A stretch of DNA of 64,000 nucleotides from Acinonyx jubatus. Its lineage: Eukaryota; Chordata; Mammalia; Carnivora; Felidae. The notes under the pieces are model-generated. The model saw only the letters and a list, made by a program, of their open reading frames with translations, was not told the origin of the DNA and ran no database searches. Where the stretch lies: positions 142,683,839 through 142,747,838 of the forward strand of contig NC_069383.1 of the NCBI RefSeq assembly GCF_027475565.1. Direction: 5' to 3'. Shown here piece after piece: positions 35,394 to 44,934 of the stretch; position 1 is the first letter of the stretch, and every line of letters starts with the position of its first letter. The translations under genes were made by a program, and so were the position numbers.

Positions 35394-35700
35394 CAGGGGG
35401 CTGACAAACCATGGCCCACTTGTCAGATCCAGCCTTCCACCTGTATTGCACAGTTTGCAGGCTAACAGAGGCGTTTACGTTTCCCAAATGTTTGGGAAAA
35501 ACTCAAAAGAAGAAGTATATTTTGTGGCATGTGGAAATAGAGGAAATTCAAGTTTCAGTGTCCTTAAAGAAAGTTCTGTTGAAACACGGGCTCTGAGGTG
35601 CTACAGTGGAAGAGTTGAAGAGTTGCCACAGGGACGATATAGCCTGCAAAGGCTGAGGTATTTACTCTGGCCCTCTGCAGGGAAAGCTTGCTGACCCATG
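35394..35700 (-). mobile_element. hAT-Charlie-type DNA transposon remnant
   Basis: Terminal signatures 'cagggggctgacaaacc' and 'gcttgctgacccatg' are inverted partners of the CAGGGGTCGGCAAAC-type termini. The interior has 'caagtttcagtgtccttaaagaaagttctgttgaaacacggg', 'gtgctacagtggaagagttgaagagttgccacagggacgatatagcctgcaaagg' and 'tatttactctggccctctgcaggg', matching a common non-autonomous Charlie-family consensus. The precise subfamily is not assigned. Confidence 0.85.
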
Positions 35701-35704
35701 GTTA

Positions 35705-36020
35705 AGCCATTCTGCATTACCCGAATGTGTACGTGAGTACAGACTACTGTGTTTTGAATGCAGAAAAAAAAGGCAGCCGTGGTGTCCTGTTACCATATGC
35801 TCTTTGTAATCATAGTTAACAAAAATTTCGCTCCACCGGTGCAAATTGCCTTTATGTGTCCAAATGCTGCTAAATTATAATCTCCCAAAGTAGAAAGCAT
35901 TGCCATCTTGACTTACTACCTGAGGGGGCTGGGGTCTGCCGCTGTGGAGACCTATGGTACACAGGATTGGTACCTATGTATATGGTGCGTGGTATGGCCA
36001 TGGTTAAGGGCAAAGGGCAT
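35705..36020. other. Unassigned intergenic DNA
   Basis: No gene or repeat recognised. Confidence 0.4.
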
Positions 36021-36175
36021 GGAGTAAGGCTCTGCCTCGTACTGGCTCTCGCACCTTTAAGTAACTTGCTTGTTGAGCCTCAGTTTCCTCATCAGGAAAC
36101 GGGAACAACAGCAGGTGCACAAAATGATGATGACAAGCGCTCCACATAGTACCTTGTAAATAGGAGGCTTTGACA
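36020..36175 (+). repeat. MIR SINE fragment
   Basis: 'gtactggctctcgcacctttaagtaacttgcttgttgagcctcagtttcctcatcaggaaacggg' and 'gatgatgacaagcgctccacatagtaccttg' follow MIR in sense orientation. CpG sites such as agcgctcc are retained. Confidence 0.85.
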
Positions 36176-36179
36176 GATG

Positions 36180-36620
36180 TGAGTGGTTTATTTATGCACG
36201 GTGCAGCTACTTCCTGGGCGTCACTGAAGTTGAGGAGTAATTCCAAGCATCGGAAATACTGCCGTGGACAGGCCAGGCCTCCCTCACAGGGTGTGGGAGG
36301 GGAATCTGACAGTAAACAGGACCGTGTCAGCTCTCGTGAGTGTCAGGCCGTAAACGAAAGAGAGGTGAATGGAGGGTGAGTAGGTGTTGCTGGGTGTTCA
36401 CTGGAAGACCGCTGGGGTCTGGATGGCAAGGAGGATCCTGCATCTGAGCTTTGTGAGAGGTGACATAGCAGGCTTGCTACTGAACTGAGTCTACAGTGTA
36501 GCATCTCACACTATGTAAGGGATTCCTGACATTGGTGGGGCCAACATCCACAATTCTGATGCCACCCAGGGATCCAGAAGGAGTCTATTAATTTGTAAAG
36601 ACAAAACCCCGTGACTGCTA
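36180..36620. other. Unassigned intergenic DNA, CpG-rich
   Basis: No gene or named repeat. CpG density remains above the window average. Confidence 0.4.
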
Positions 36621-36631
36621 AAAGATTAGAG

Positions 36632-36847
36632 CAGGGTTTCTCCGCTTGAGCCCTACTGAGATACCTGAGCAATTCTTCGTTGCGGAGGCTCTTTTGGTCT
36701 TTGCAGCACATTTAACGGCATCCTTGGCTCTACCCACTCGATGCCAGCAGCACCTTCCCTTGCCTTAAATTTTGACGAGTACACAATGTCTCCAGACATT
36801 GCCAAACATCCCCTGGGGACAAAGTTGTCCAGGGTTCGTAATCACTG
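36632..36847 (-). mobile_element. MER20 hAT MITE, full length
   Basis: It begins cagggtttctccgc and ends ggttcgtaatcactg, with the internal marker 'aatgtctccagacattgccaaacatcccctggggac' and 'ctacccactcgatgccagcagcacc' of MER20 in reverse orientation. An 8-bp target duplication is still visible: gattagag (36624-36631) against gcttaggg (36848-36855), 6 of 8 identical. MER20 copies have been proposed as regulatory elements in placental mammals (established knowledge); no such role is shown here. Confidence 0.95.
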
Positions 36848-37080
36848 GCTTAGGGGAAATGATGGCTGCGAAGCCCCCAGCAGGAATTACGGTTGCTGCA
36901 GCTGGACACACGTGACTGTCATTTACTGGAAACATGCCCTTGTCTCTCCCCAGCACACGTGCACCAATTGGGAGCGTCTTCACAAAGCTCCCAGACTGCA
37001 AATGCTACAAACACCCCTCAAGTGTCTGTCAGATTATTCCAACCTCCAATATTGATAATCACTAAAATTGTGCTCTTCTG

Positions 37081-37307
37081 GGATGCCTGGGTGGCTCAGT
37101 CGGTTGGGTGCCCGACTTCGGCTCAGGTCATGATCTCACAGCTCATGGGTTTGAGCCCCACGTCGGGCTCCCTGCTGACAGCTCACAGCCTGGAGCTTAC
37201 TTTGGATTCTGTGTCTCCCTCTCTCTCTGCTCCTCCCCTGCTCACACTCTGTCTCTCTCCCTCTCTCAAAAATAAACATTAAACAATTTTTAAAAATTAA
37301 AAAAAAA
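37081..37307 (+). mobile_element. Felid CAN-SINE with 12-15 bp target duplication
   Basis: Full-length plus-strand copy from 'ggatgcctgggtggctcagtc' to the A tail. The flanks tgtgctcttctg are identical at 37069-37080 and 37311-37322. The 129-codon frame at 36893-37282 is a read-through of flanking DNA into this SINE. Confidence 0.96.
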
Positions 37308-37322
37308 AACTGTGCTCTTCTG

Positions 37323-37676
37323 TCTATAATTATAATATTTTACTACAGTCTCTTATAACATGACAAATGGTATTATCCTCTGTAGTGCAGTACTGTTTAT
37401 GATTTAAGTAAGAATGCTACATTATTACTTTAGAGTACTACGTTGTTCCTAAACCTGTGTTCTTGTCTGTGCTGTGTTTTACTATTCTACCCTCAATGTA
37501 TATTGTAAGCATTCTACTATATTTTTATTAATTTTATCTATTCTATAAATATATTTTATATGTAATTATATATGTATATCCATGAATATACATATGAAAA
37601 CTTTCTACCTTTTTGTAAGAATATTGCTACCGTGTTACACTATAATTTGTAATAGGTGCCTTCTAAATCTGTTACC
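37323..37676. other. AT-rich unassigned DNA
   Basis: Very AT-rich stretch with TA-dinucleotide clusters at 37540-37600 and words like those of the odd block at 31.3-33.6 kb. No gene or named repeat. Confidence 0.4.
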
Positions 37677-37681
37677 AATTA

Positions 37682-38228
37682 CAGGAGACTCCTGAACAAC
37701 ATGGGTTTGAACTATGCAGGCCTGCTTATATACTGATTTTTTTAAAATAAATACTGTACATAACTGTGAATGTATTTTCTCTTCCTTGTGATTTTCTAAT
37801 AATATTTTTTCTTTTTTTTCTTTAAAAAATTTTTTTAACATTTATTTGTTATTAACAGACAGAGAGACAGAGCATGAGTATGGAAGGGGCAGAGAGAGGA
37901 GGAGACACAGAATCTGAAGCAGGCTCCAGGCTCTGAGCTGTCCACACAGAGCCTGATGTGGGGCTCGAACTCACAAACCGCGAGATCATGACCTGAGCTG
38001 AAGTCGGATGCTTAACCGACTGAGCCACCCAGGTGCCCCAAAACATTTTTCTTTAGCTTATTATAAGAATGCAGTTTATAATACATATAACATACAAAAT
38101 ATGTCTCAATCAACTGTTTATGTTATCATTAAGGCTCCCAGTCAATAGTAGGCTATTAGCAGTTAAGGTTTGGGGGAGTTAAAAAGGGGTTGGTGCCCCT
38201 AACTCCCATGTTGTTCAAGGGTCAGCCA
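37682..38228 (+). mobile_element. TcMar-Tigger MITE split by a SINE
   Basis: The left arm starts caggagactcctgaacaacatgg and runs to 'gattttctaataatattttttc'; the right arm resumes 'tttctttagcttattataagaatgcag' and ends 'ctcccatgttgttcaagggtcagcca'. Both ends are flanked by TA (37680-37681, 38229-38230), the expected mariner target. The termini are inverted partners (ccttgaacaac / gttgttcaagg type). It belongs to the MER2/MER8-like Tigger group, subfamily not assigned. A felid SINE at about 37820-38039 interrupts it. Confidence 0.88.
37820..38039 (-). mobile_element. Felid CAN-SINE nested in the Tigger MITE
   Basis: Minus-strand copy with tail in the T-rich stretch near 37820 and head complement 'gactgagccacccaggtgcccc' ending near 38039. 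Flanks 'aatattttttcttt' (about 37801) and 'aaacatttttcttt' (about 38041) are the probable target duplication. Nesting dates it after the MITE. Confidence 0.93.
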
Positions 38229-38284
38229 TATACTGAATGTCACAGCCTATAATTTCAGTAACTAGTTGTAAGAAAGGAAGGCAT

Positions 38285-38350
38285 GAGGAGGAAAGTCACT
38301 TTCCCAAGGTCATAATACTATATAACCCTATTGTTGTTGAGATGAGACTC
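38285..38350 (-). repeat. Possible MIR fragment
   Basis: 'gaggaggaaagtcactttcccaaggtcataatac' resembles the MIR reverse segment 'aagtcacttgcccaaggtcacacag'. Short and weak. Confidence 0.4.
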
Positions 38351-38359
38351 TCTGAGTGA

Positions 38360-39850
38360 TGGGCTGAGAAGGAACAAGCAGATAAGAGAGTCTCTAAGGA
38401 GTTTGGTTTGAGAAGCTGAGTCAGTCAGAAGGAAAGAGGTTGGTGGAGGAGGATTGAGATTTCTGCTCTGGACATGTTATGTCGGAGAAAACAGATATAC
38501 AAATAGATAAATGGAGTGGCCAGTCGACTGGAGTCACTGAGGGAACTGAGAATCTGAGGCACAAGGTGGGTGGTTCATTCACATGAAGGTGATGCCTGAT
38601 GATAACATAAGCCAAGAGTGTGACCCAACTATGCCATCTTCATGTCACTAAAAATGATGCCACACCATTGCTGAGAACAAGGAGTGAATTTATAGATAGT
38701 GAATAGTGAATACACAGGGAGTGAAATTATAAATGTTTATTGGACACTAATTTGTATCATTAGTATTCAGCTACGGGCATTATTATATATTCGATCTACT
38801 GTTGCCAGTTCTTTAGAAATATAAAGGAGAATGGTGGGTCATGTCATGTTCTTGTTTATAAAAAATACACTATGGTTGTTTAGTGTACATATAATGCATT
38901 TTGATACTTGTGAGGGCAACCTATGAATTTATTCATACACTTAGTGCACAGAAGTGAATAATATCAATGACCACGGTGGTTGTAATACTAGATAGCCCCA
39001 TAGTTGTGGACATTTTGACAGTCAACATGTTATAGTATTGTTACATTGTCAACAATATGGGAGGCATTAGAGTTTCAGGAAATAGAGCAACGTAGTATTA
39101 TTTTTCCTATAAATACTGGCATCATTTCAGGAGAAGGCAGGATAATCACATCAGTTTTTCTACAATATCAACAGAATAATGTGGGCTTTTTTTTTTTAAA
39201 GCTTAAGTGGCATTCTCCCCATGACTTTTAGATGTCTGTCTCATAAAATAAGGCATTCTCGATTCTAGTGAGGCATGGAAATTATTCCACTTTATTTGGT
39301 AACCACGATCCGGTGGAATCTGTTTTCTTTGGTTCAGGATCCAGTGTTTTAGGAATGCCTTACACGTCTGGGTAGTTTCACATCTTGTAATATTTGAGAT
39401 CTAATTTCATCCCTTGTTTATGGGGAAAAAGCCAGAAGCCAAATGCTCAAGCAGAAGCTTGAGAGTCATTTGTAGTCATTGTTCTCTTCCTCCATCAAAT
39501 CTTTTCAGAATGAATTCCTCGCATTTATGACTTTATTCCTCTTCCCACATAGTTCAACACTCGAGTATCTTGGGAGCTCGTGTTCCCATCCAAATTATGA
39601 TTTCTACTGAAGTTTAGTTCAAAAAAAAATTATTCAGGGCTCTTTGTAATAAACGCTTCCCATGAAGATGACAGTTTGGTTTACTTCTGTAAACATTTTT
39701 ATAACTGCGAGTGAAGCACCTAAACAATTGTTAAATATTTGTCTAGAATCTGCTTCAGAGCAAAGTCTCTGCCAACAACCGCCCTTTCTCGGTATCTGGA
39801 ATGGGTGACTTTTCCATGAGGTTCTGTCTATATTCTCAGCAAGAAAGCAA
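38360..39850. other. Low-repeat DNA just downstream of CACNA2D3
   Basis: No gene or transposon recognised over 1.5 kb. A second minus-strand AATAAA lies at 39297-39292 and may serve a longer CACNA2D3 3' UTR; 39240-39850 is the part most likely to be transcribed in that case. Confidence 0.4.
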
Positions 39851-39859
39851 AACTCAGAA

Positions 39860-40181
39860 GATTATGATTTTAATATACTTTATTTAAAAAGTACACAGTT
39901 TTAAATTGGTTTCAATGGGTTTCAAGCAGAAGGGACACTGCCCACTTGCAGTCCCGTTTCTGATGAAGGGTGATTATCATGTAGCAAACTCACATTTGCA
40001 TGACTGGCAAAGTAAAAAGATAACTTTTTTTTTGGTCAACAGATCTTTAAGAATTTATATCACGCACAGTTTAAAATCATGAGATGCTGATGGTTGGACT
40101 ATATTTCATGTCTCCTATGTCGCACCATATTTTGGTTCACAGTTTATCCATAATTTAGCATGCCAAGAGAACATCTCAGTG
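39860..40181 (-). other. CACNA2D3: CACNA2D3 3' untranslated region (short form)
   Basis: The region directly after the stop codon on the minus strand runs to a canonical poly(A) signal at 39884-39879. It is free of recognisable SINE or LINE sequence, as expected for a 3' UTR. Downstream of the signal (lower coordinates) lies a T-rich stretch on the transcript strand, suitable as the cleavage downstream element. The end near 39860 is an estimate. A second minus-strand AATAAA at 39297-39292 could give a longer 3' UTR of about 0.9 kb. Confidence 0.7.
39879..39884 (-). terminator. Poly(A) signal AATAAA for CACNA2D3
   Basis: The plus strand reads tttatt, which is AATAAA on the gene strand, about 300 nt after the stop codon. 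Cleavage would be expected 10-30 nt further, around 39850-39869, where the transcript strand continues with T/G-rich sequence (gttttgctttcttgctg). Confidence 0.65.
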
Positions 40182-40274
40182 TCACCTTGAAAAGAGCATC
40201 AAGAGCAGAGGGAAGACGACAAGGACCATCTTGGCCTGCAGGCTCGGTGCACCCCCACACTCCCTTGCATTCTC
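40182..40274 (-). CDS. CACNA2D3: CACNA2D3 terminal coding exon with stop: GPI-anchor signal
   Basis: This is the last coding exon, 31 codons including TGA, entered from acceptor tttccctatag in phase 0. It encodes ENARECGGAPSLQAK, then MVLVVFPLLLMLFSR and stop. The architecture is a small-residue omega region (C-G-G-A-P-S), a short spacer and a hydrophobic tail of about 13 residues, which is a classical GPI-attachment signal. It fits published evidence that alpha2delta subunits are GPI-anchored. The tail would be removed in the ER, so it is free to vary between species as long as it stays hydrophobic. Intron length to the previous exon is about 2.2 kb. Identification as the -3 paralogue rests on remembered C-termini of the four family members; the alternative is a close paralogue, which I consider unlikely. 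Confidence 0.92.
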   Translation of the reverse strand, partial: ENARECGGAPSLQAKMVLVVFPLLLMLFSR

Positions 40275-42513
40275 CTATAGGGAAAGGCAGGGTCAATTAG
40301 AGCGAGATGGATTCCAAGATGCCTTCAATTTTCTGAGCTACATCGAGTCCCCAGACCTCTTCCCGCACTCTCCAATGTAGGAATCAAGTCTTTTGGAAAG
40401 TAGATAACACAAAGAAATGGACTTGTCTAAATTTCATCAAGTTTGTGACAAGAATCTCTGATTTCAGTTGTCAGTGCCTAAATGTTCAAACTTACTCTGT
40501 GCGTATTATTACACAGAACATTCAAGAGGCAAAGGGCTGGTGGTGGAGCTGTCTGTTGTGATCGAATTAGAACAGCCGAATGTTGCCCTTCTAATGTCTT
40601 CCTGTCAGAATGTAAGTAAAGGTTGACATCCAAGAGGCCTGATCATTTCAGCACCAGCTGTAAGTGGTTTTGTGGGCCTTCTTTATTTATATGTGGGGAA
40701 AGGAGGGCTTCGTTTTATAAAAATGAAATCACATTACGTAATCCTTTCTGCAGCATGCTTTTTATCCACGGGTTGATGGCAACTCTTCTAACTCCATTTT
40801 TCTAGCTCTATTTTATTATCGATGGGCATTCATTATCTTCTCTGTTCTCTGTTGGTATGAACAGTGCTGAGTGCAGGTCACTACCAGTCCATGGTCCAGG
40901 CCTGGGCCCCTGCCTATGGTAAAGATGCCCAGGAGTGTGAGTGCAGGGCGAGGGGTATTCTTGCCTTTCATGGCTGTAGCTGGATATTTCATCATCACCT
41001 GTCCGTTCTGATCACCCAGTGACTTTTAGCTTTCATGTCCTTGGCTTCCTTTTATATGTACTTGTTTGACTTTTCAATTTTAAAAATTTCTTTAATGATT
41101 TGGCTTATAAATGATTTTCTAAGTTGTATAAGTTGGCTTTTAACTGTAAATTCTCTTTTTCCATGAAAAATTGTAATTTTTATATAATTAGATACATTCT
41201 GTTTTTCCTTCACAGCTGTCTGGTCTTGGATAGGAAGATTTCTCCAATTCCTAACATTTCTTATGAGACTATTATTTTACCATTTAAATCTAATGTGTAT
41301 TTTCTGCTTTGAATTGAACCTTGGTTATATCTAAGAATTTGTATTCTGTCGTACTGACCTCATCTTATTAGGTTTAGAAACTTAGAGAAAAAAAATACTA
41401 ATTTTTGAATACTTACATCTATTTACCGGAGAAAATTATCTCATTAACCCCAGAAGATTTCTACTTTAGTGATTTTGGTTGTCTACATAAACAGTCCTGG
41501 TTTTAACTGAAGTGACTTTAGTGTTTGGGGACTATTAGTTTTATTTGAATTTTATATAAAGATTTTTTTATTTGAATTTTATCACTGAGTTTTACCAAAG
41601 ACCTTTCCAGCATATATCTGTATAATATGTTGCTAGTGAACTCTCCTTTGAACATAGAAGCAAACATTCTCAGTCAATTCCAAGTTCTTATTGGTCCTAT
41701 ATTGACTTTAACATCATTTGCTAGGACTTGGAGAGTTTAGGAAAGATGAAAATTATTTGCTATTTAAAGGTGGACTTAAAGCCAGTCCATTGGCTTTGGT
41801 GGCATTTTTAAAAATAGAGATTTTCCCAGTATCCCTATAATAATAATTGGTCTAGGCTAGCTTTCCATTTCTCAAAATGGGGTGGAGTTAATTTTTAAAT
41901 TTCTATTATTTTTGCTAGACCAGAAAGGGGTTTTTTTTTTTTGCCTATGGCACTTTGGGGGGTATTCCTTTTTCAGGTTCACCTTTCTCGGTGCTAAGTT
42001 TGATTTTCTTGTGATCGTCACTTCTGGTGTCAATGGAGGGCCTTTGTAGTTGTGCCTCCGTGTGGTGGTTATCATCCCCCCGCAGAAACCATGACTCTTA
42101 ATCTGGTATCAGTATTGCCATTTCTGCTTTACATGAATTTCTCATCAATAAAAGGCTGTCTAAAAGTAAGCAGGGGAAAATAATCTGAACTGCAATTTGA
42201 AATAAGTAAACCAAGATGGTCAGAGCCACGTTGCGTGTAACAGCGTGAAGAGAGAGAACTACGGTACGTTCGTAATAGGGAAGAGAATAAAGAGGCTTTG
42301 AAATATGTATACGGATACAATAAGACTCTTAAGCACAGACTAAATAAGAAGGCACTGAGGGGCTGAAAGTAAAGTACCCTTAGCCTTCCTTTGATTTGCC
42401 TGAAAGGATTGTTTCTTCACAAGTAAACTTCTTAACTAGAGTTCTTTGTCAATTGTGAGATTCTCATGGTGAACCTGGTAGAAAAAGAGAACAGGAAGGT
42501 CTCTCAGACTTAC
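40275..42513 (-). other. Last intron of CACNA2D3
   Basis: This 2.2 kb intron lies between the last two coding exons and has splice signals gtaagt and ccctatag. Around 40700-41060 the sequence has a faint resemblance to minus-strand L1M/L2 3' sequence, but I cannot define a copy. The rest, to 42500, is AT-rich and unassigned. A homopolymer T run lies at 41931-41942. Confidence 0.75.
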
Positions 42514-42601
42514 CTCAGGATGGAAGCCATGACAAGACTCGGGACGCCTTCTGATCTTCTGGGCCTTTAATCGTTCACACTTAAGGGATTCGTTATGTTG
42601 A
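42514..42601 (-). CDS. CACNA2D3: CACNA2D3 coding exon (second from last)
   Basis: This 88 bp minus-strand exon continues the frame of the exon at 42928-42818: one base completes the split codon and 29 codons follow. It encodes NESLKCERLKAQKIRRRPES followed by CHGFHPE, a basic, cysteine-containing stretch just before the GPI-anchor signal. The acceptor is cttcag and the donor is gtaagt, close to consensus. With this acceptor the junction reads I-S-Q-H-N-E-S; from memory of mammalian alpha2delta-3 I expect I-R-Y-N-E-S, so there appears to be one extra residue (see findings). No other in-frame AG acceptor is visible nearby: the next AG upstream leads into a stop. The cysteines probably take part in disulfides of the delta peptide (family knowledge). 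Confidence 0.92.
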
Positions 42602-42817
42602 CTGAAGTTAAGGCATATTGCTAAGATGTCATCACTTTCCCTTACTCTGCATTTTGAAGGTCAAACCTTGGCACTGCACTCCCTTCATGACTCCTCTCTT
42701 TCCAACAGTGGAATGGCTGTCATTTCCCCCTAATATTTCTCCCCTAGGTTTCCTTCCCGTAGATCCCCCTCCCTGGCTTCAGCAGCAGTAGCTGGACCTA
42801 CACACAAAAGGATATAC

Positions 42818-42928
42818 CTGATTTCAATGGGGGCCATGGTGATGGGGGTCACGGACTCACACAGGCAGCTGCTGTCCACCACCACCATGAACAGATTGCT
42901 GCTTGGGATTTGCTGGATGACAAAGGAC
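42818..42928 (-). CDS. CACNA2D3: CACNA2D3 coding exon (third from last), alpha2delta-3 subunit
   Basis: This exon encodes part of the C-terminal delta region of alpha2delta-3, an extracellular membrane-anchored auxiliary subunit that promotes surface traffic and gating of high-voltage-activated calcium channels. Read on the minus strand, a pyrimidine-rich stretch ending ccaacag precedes the exon and a donor gtatat follows it. The 111 bp give one base completing a split codon, 36 whole codons and two bases of the next codon. The peptide contains SFVIQQIPSSNLFMVVVD, then a C-L-C pair and ends TMAPIEI. I recognise this as the alpha2delta-3/-4 type rather than -1/-2. Only 216 bp of intron separate it from the next exon. 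The preceding exon is not in the part I could recognise, so the upstream intron is probably more than 21 kb. The apparent plus-strand frame here is only the antisense of this exon. Confidence 0.93.
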
Positions 42929-43329
42929 CTGTTGGAACATGAAGCACAGACAGTGGGTGGTCATTTACCGTCCATCAAATTAAGAATCCTGAGGAAAACT
43001 CCCCTGGGGAGCTAACTACTATAATATTTTAGAAAACAGTTTTCAGAGACTGCCTTACTACTAAAGTTGCCTCCTTCCACAAGGTTCTTCACGGTTAAAT
43101 ACCAAGCTTCATTAAGAAGACAACAGTGCAGGCAGTGTAAGAAGACAACCTATGGCTATGGTGACACAGAGGTCATAAAACTCTCGCTGGGAAGACTGGA
43201 ATGTTGTGTGTGCACAACAGGAGAGTCAGAGTTGGCTAAATCATCTCAATTTCCAAGGCCTAAAGGCTTGGGCTTTTCCAAGCCTTGCTTCCTTCTCCCA
43301 GTTTGCACCTGAAGTTCCCAAAAGGATGA

Positions 43330-43790
43330 AGAGAATATCCTAGACCCTTCCTGTACTGCTTTGCACAATGTCTGCCCAAAATAGAGGTACAATACTGGCA
43401 TGAGATGGATGCTGGTTGTTGGGGAGTTCCACAGTTCTGGCGCCACGTGTGCCAGTGCTCAGGCTGTGGAGCAGCTTTGACATTGGGTCCATCAGTACAG
43501 CTACTCCAATGGAAGTAAGCCCAATGGCACCTCCTCTCTCATCATCCAACACAGTGAAATGACAAAGTAACGCCACCGTAAAAACACTCCTGGAACAACA
43601 AATGCTACTGGCTCTGTGGAGGAACAAATTAGCAAACAAAATCCCATATTCTTCCAGAGCAAACAGAGTAGCTAAATATTTAGCTACAAGCCTAGAACTC
43701 CCATCGTATAATTTTTCATGACATTTCACTAAATTCAGTTCAGTCAGATGAAATAGACTGTAACATAATAACATAGTCAATTTCCCCATA
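43330..43790 (-). other. 149-codon intronic open frame, no support as a gene
   Basis: A minus-strand (gene-sense) frame lies inside the long intron. A good pyrimidine tract and AG (gttcctccacag) stand upstream of the part starting near 43615, so a cryptic or unknown exon is conceivable. The peptide does not look like any alpha2delta region I know, and the frame upstream of that AG is low-complexity. Treated as chance unless transcript data say otherwise. Confidence 0.15.
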
Positions 43791-44889
43791 AGTTTTTACC
43801 TCCATTCATCTTTCTCTCAACAAATTTGTTCTATTCTCATCACAGTTTACTAAAATCATGCAATGAAAAAGAATCCTGTTTTGTGGGAAATTATAATCAG
43901 GAGAAAGGACTACCTTTTCATTTTACCCAATACCACTTCATATGTTGAATTACCCAAGAATGCCTTGGAGATTATAACACAACCCGTTTCTTGTCTACAA
44001 ATGCCTTCACCTGTTTATCTAATATCCTGAAATTATGGTTATTGTTTTTCTTTCTCCATGGGAAGGAATAAGACATGACTTTCCTCAAAGATGCTTCCTC
44101 AATGCCTACACCGTACTCTGGAACATGAACTCTCTGCCCTCCCACACTCTCCACAACTCTGTCTGGCTTGAGAAAAAAGTTTGACTTTGCTGTCTCATTA
44201 AGGCTTTAAAATTGTTGGCTTTACCTTCCCCTTTTAGCACTGGGTACCTTCTCACCACTGCAATGACACTGCCCTAGCAGGTGGCCTCTTTATAATGGAT
44301 TATGCCTATGAGAATAAATATAACCTACCTCAGATGGTGCTCATCAGAAAACCAAAGATTTCCATGTTGGGGGCAGGCTAATAGAGTCTAAATGACCAAT
44401 GCAAAACCAAGATCATACAACTCTTTAAAGAACGAATGATTGACTAGAATACTAACCCAAATGAATCTACCAGATGGCAAATAAAGGAAAAAGAGATTTA
44501 AAAAAAGCTCCACAGGAAGAGAATATTTCCCCATTAAAGAAAAATTTGACTTTTCTTTTATTAAAAGGGGCCATTCAAGCATGAGTGAAACTTTAGATCA
44601 TCAAAGATACAGACCAATCCTAAAAGCTTCTCTGGGAAGAAATTACTTAAAGAATGAGAATGACACCAACTTCTCAATGGGGGACTTTAGATGAACAAAA
44701 CAGAGCAACATACTTAAAGTTTTGAGGGAATGGAAAAAAGAAAAATAAAAGGTATGTCAGAGTCCAGAGGAAAATAGATTCTAACTAACTTGAGATACAG
44801 GTAGAAAATTGTGTTTTAAAATTTAGGGATAATTACTGAAAAGAAACTAAAGAATGCAAATCTGATTAATCCAAGATAGCATGGTAAAT

Positions 44890-44903
44890 AACACACACAC
44901 GTG

Positions 44904-44934
<31 letters not shown>
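44890..44934. repeat. (AC)n microsatellite
   Basis: Interrupted CA repeat: five AC units, a gtgcat interruption, then an uninterrupted run of about 14 AC units (44907-44934). Likely length-polymorphic. Confidence 0.95.

Larger units (their letters stand above)
34000..35400. promoter_or_regulatory. CpG-retaining segment, weak CpG-island-like
   Basis: By hand count there are about 25 CpG in 34100-34860 and about 21 in 34861-35400, against about 8 per kb in ordinary intergenic sequence such as 26000-27000. GC content is only moderate. This suggests historical protection from methylation-driven decay. There is no gene start visible beside it. Regulatory role is inference. Confidence 0.35.

Noticed and set aside
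31300..35400. Possibility of a bacterial or viral insert because of the odd word usage
   Set aside because: No long coding frames with recognisable proteins, and mammal-wide MIR and Charlie repeats lie within and beside it.
36893..37282. 129-codon plus-strand frame
   Set aside because: Its second half is the translated felid SINE; the pattern WVAQSV...TSAQVMIS recurs in every SINE copy.
42763..42942. Plus-strand open stretch encoding a glycine/histidine-rich peptide (HHHHEQIAAWDLL) that looked like an exon
   Set aside because: The opposite strand carries a clear CACNA2D3 exon with splice sites and a known peptide; the plus-strand frame is its antisense.
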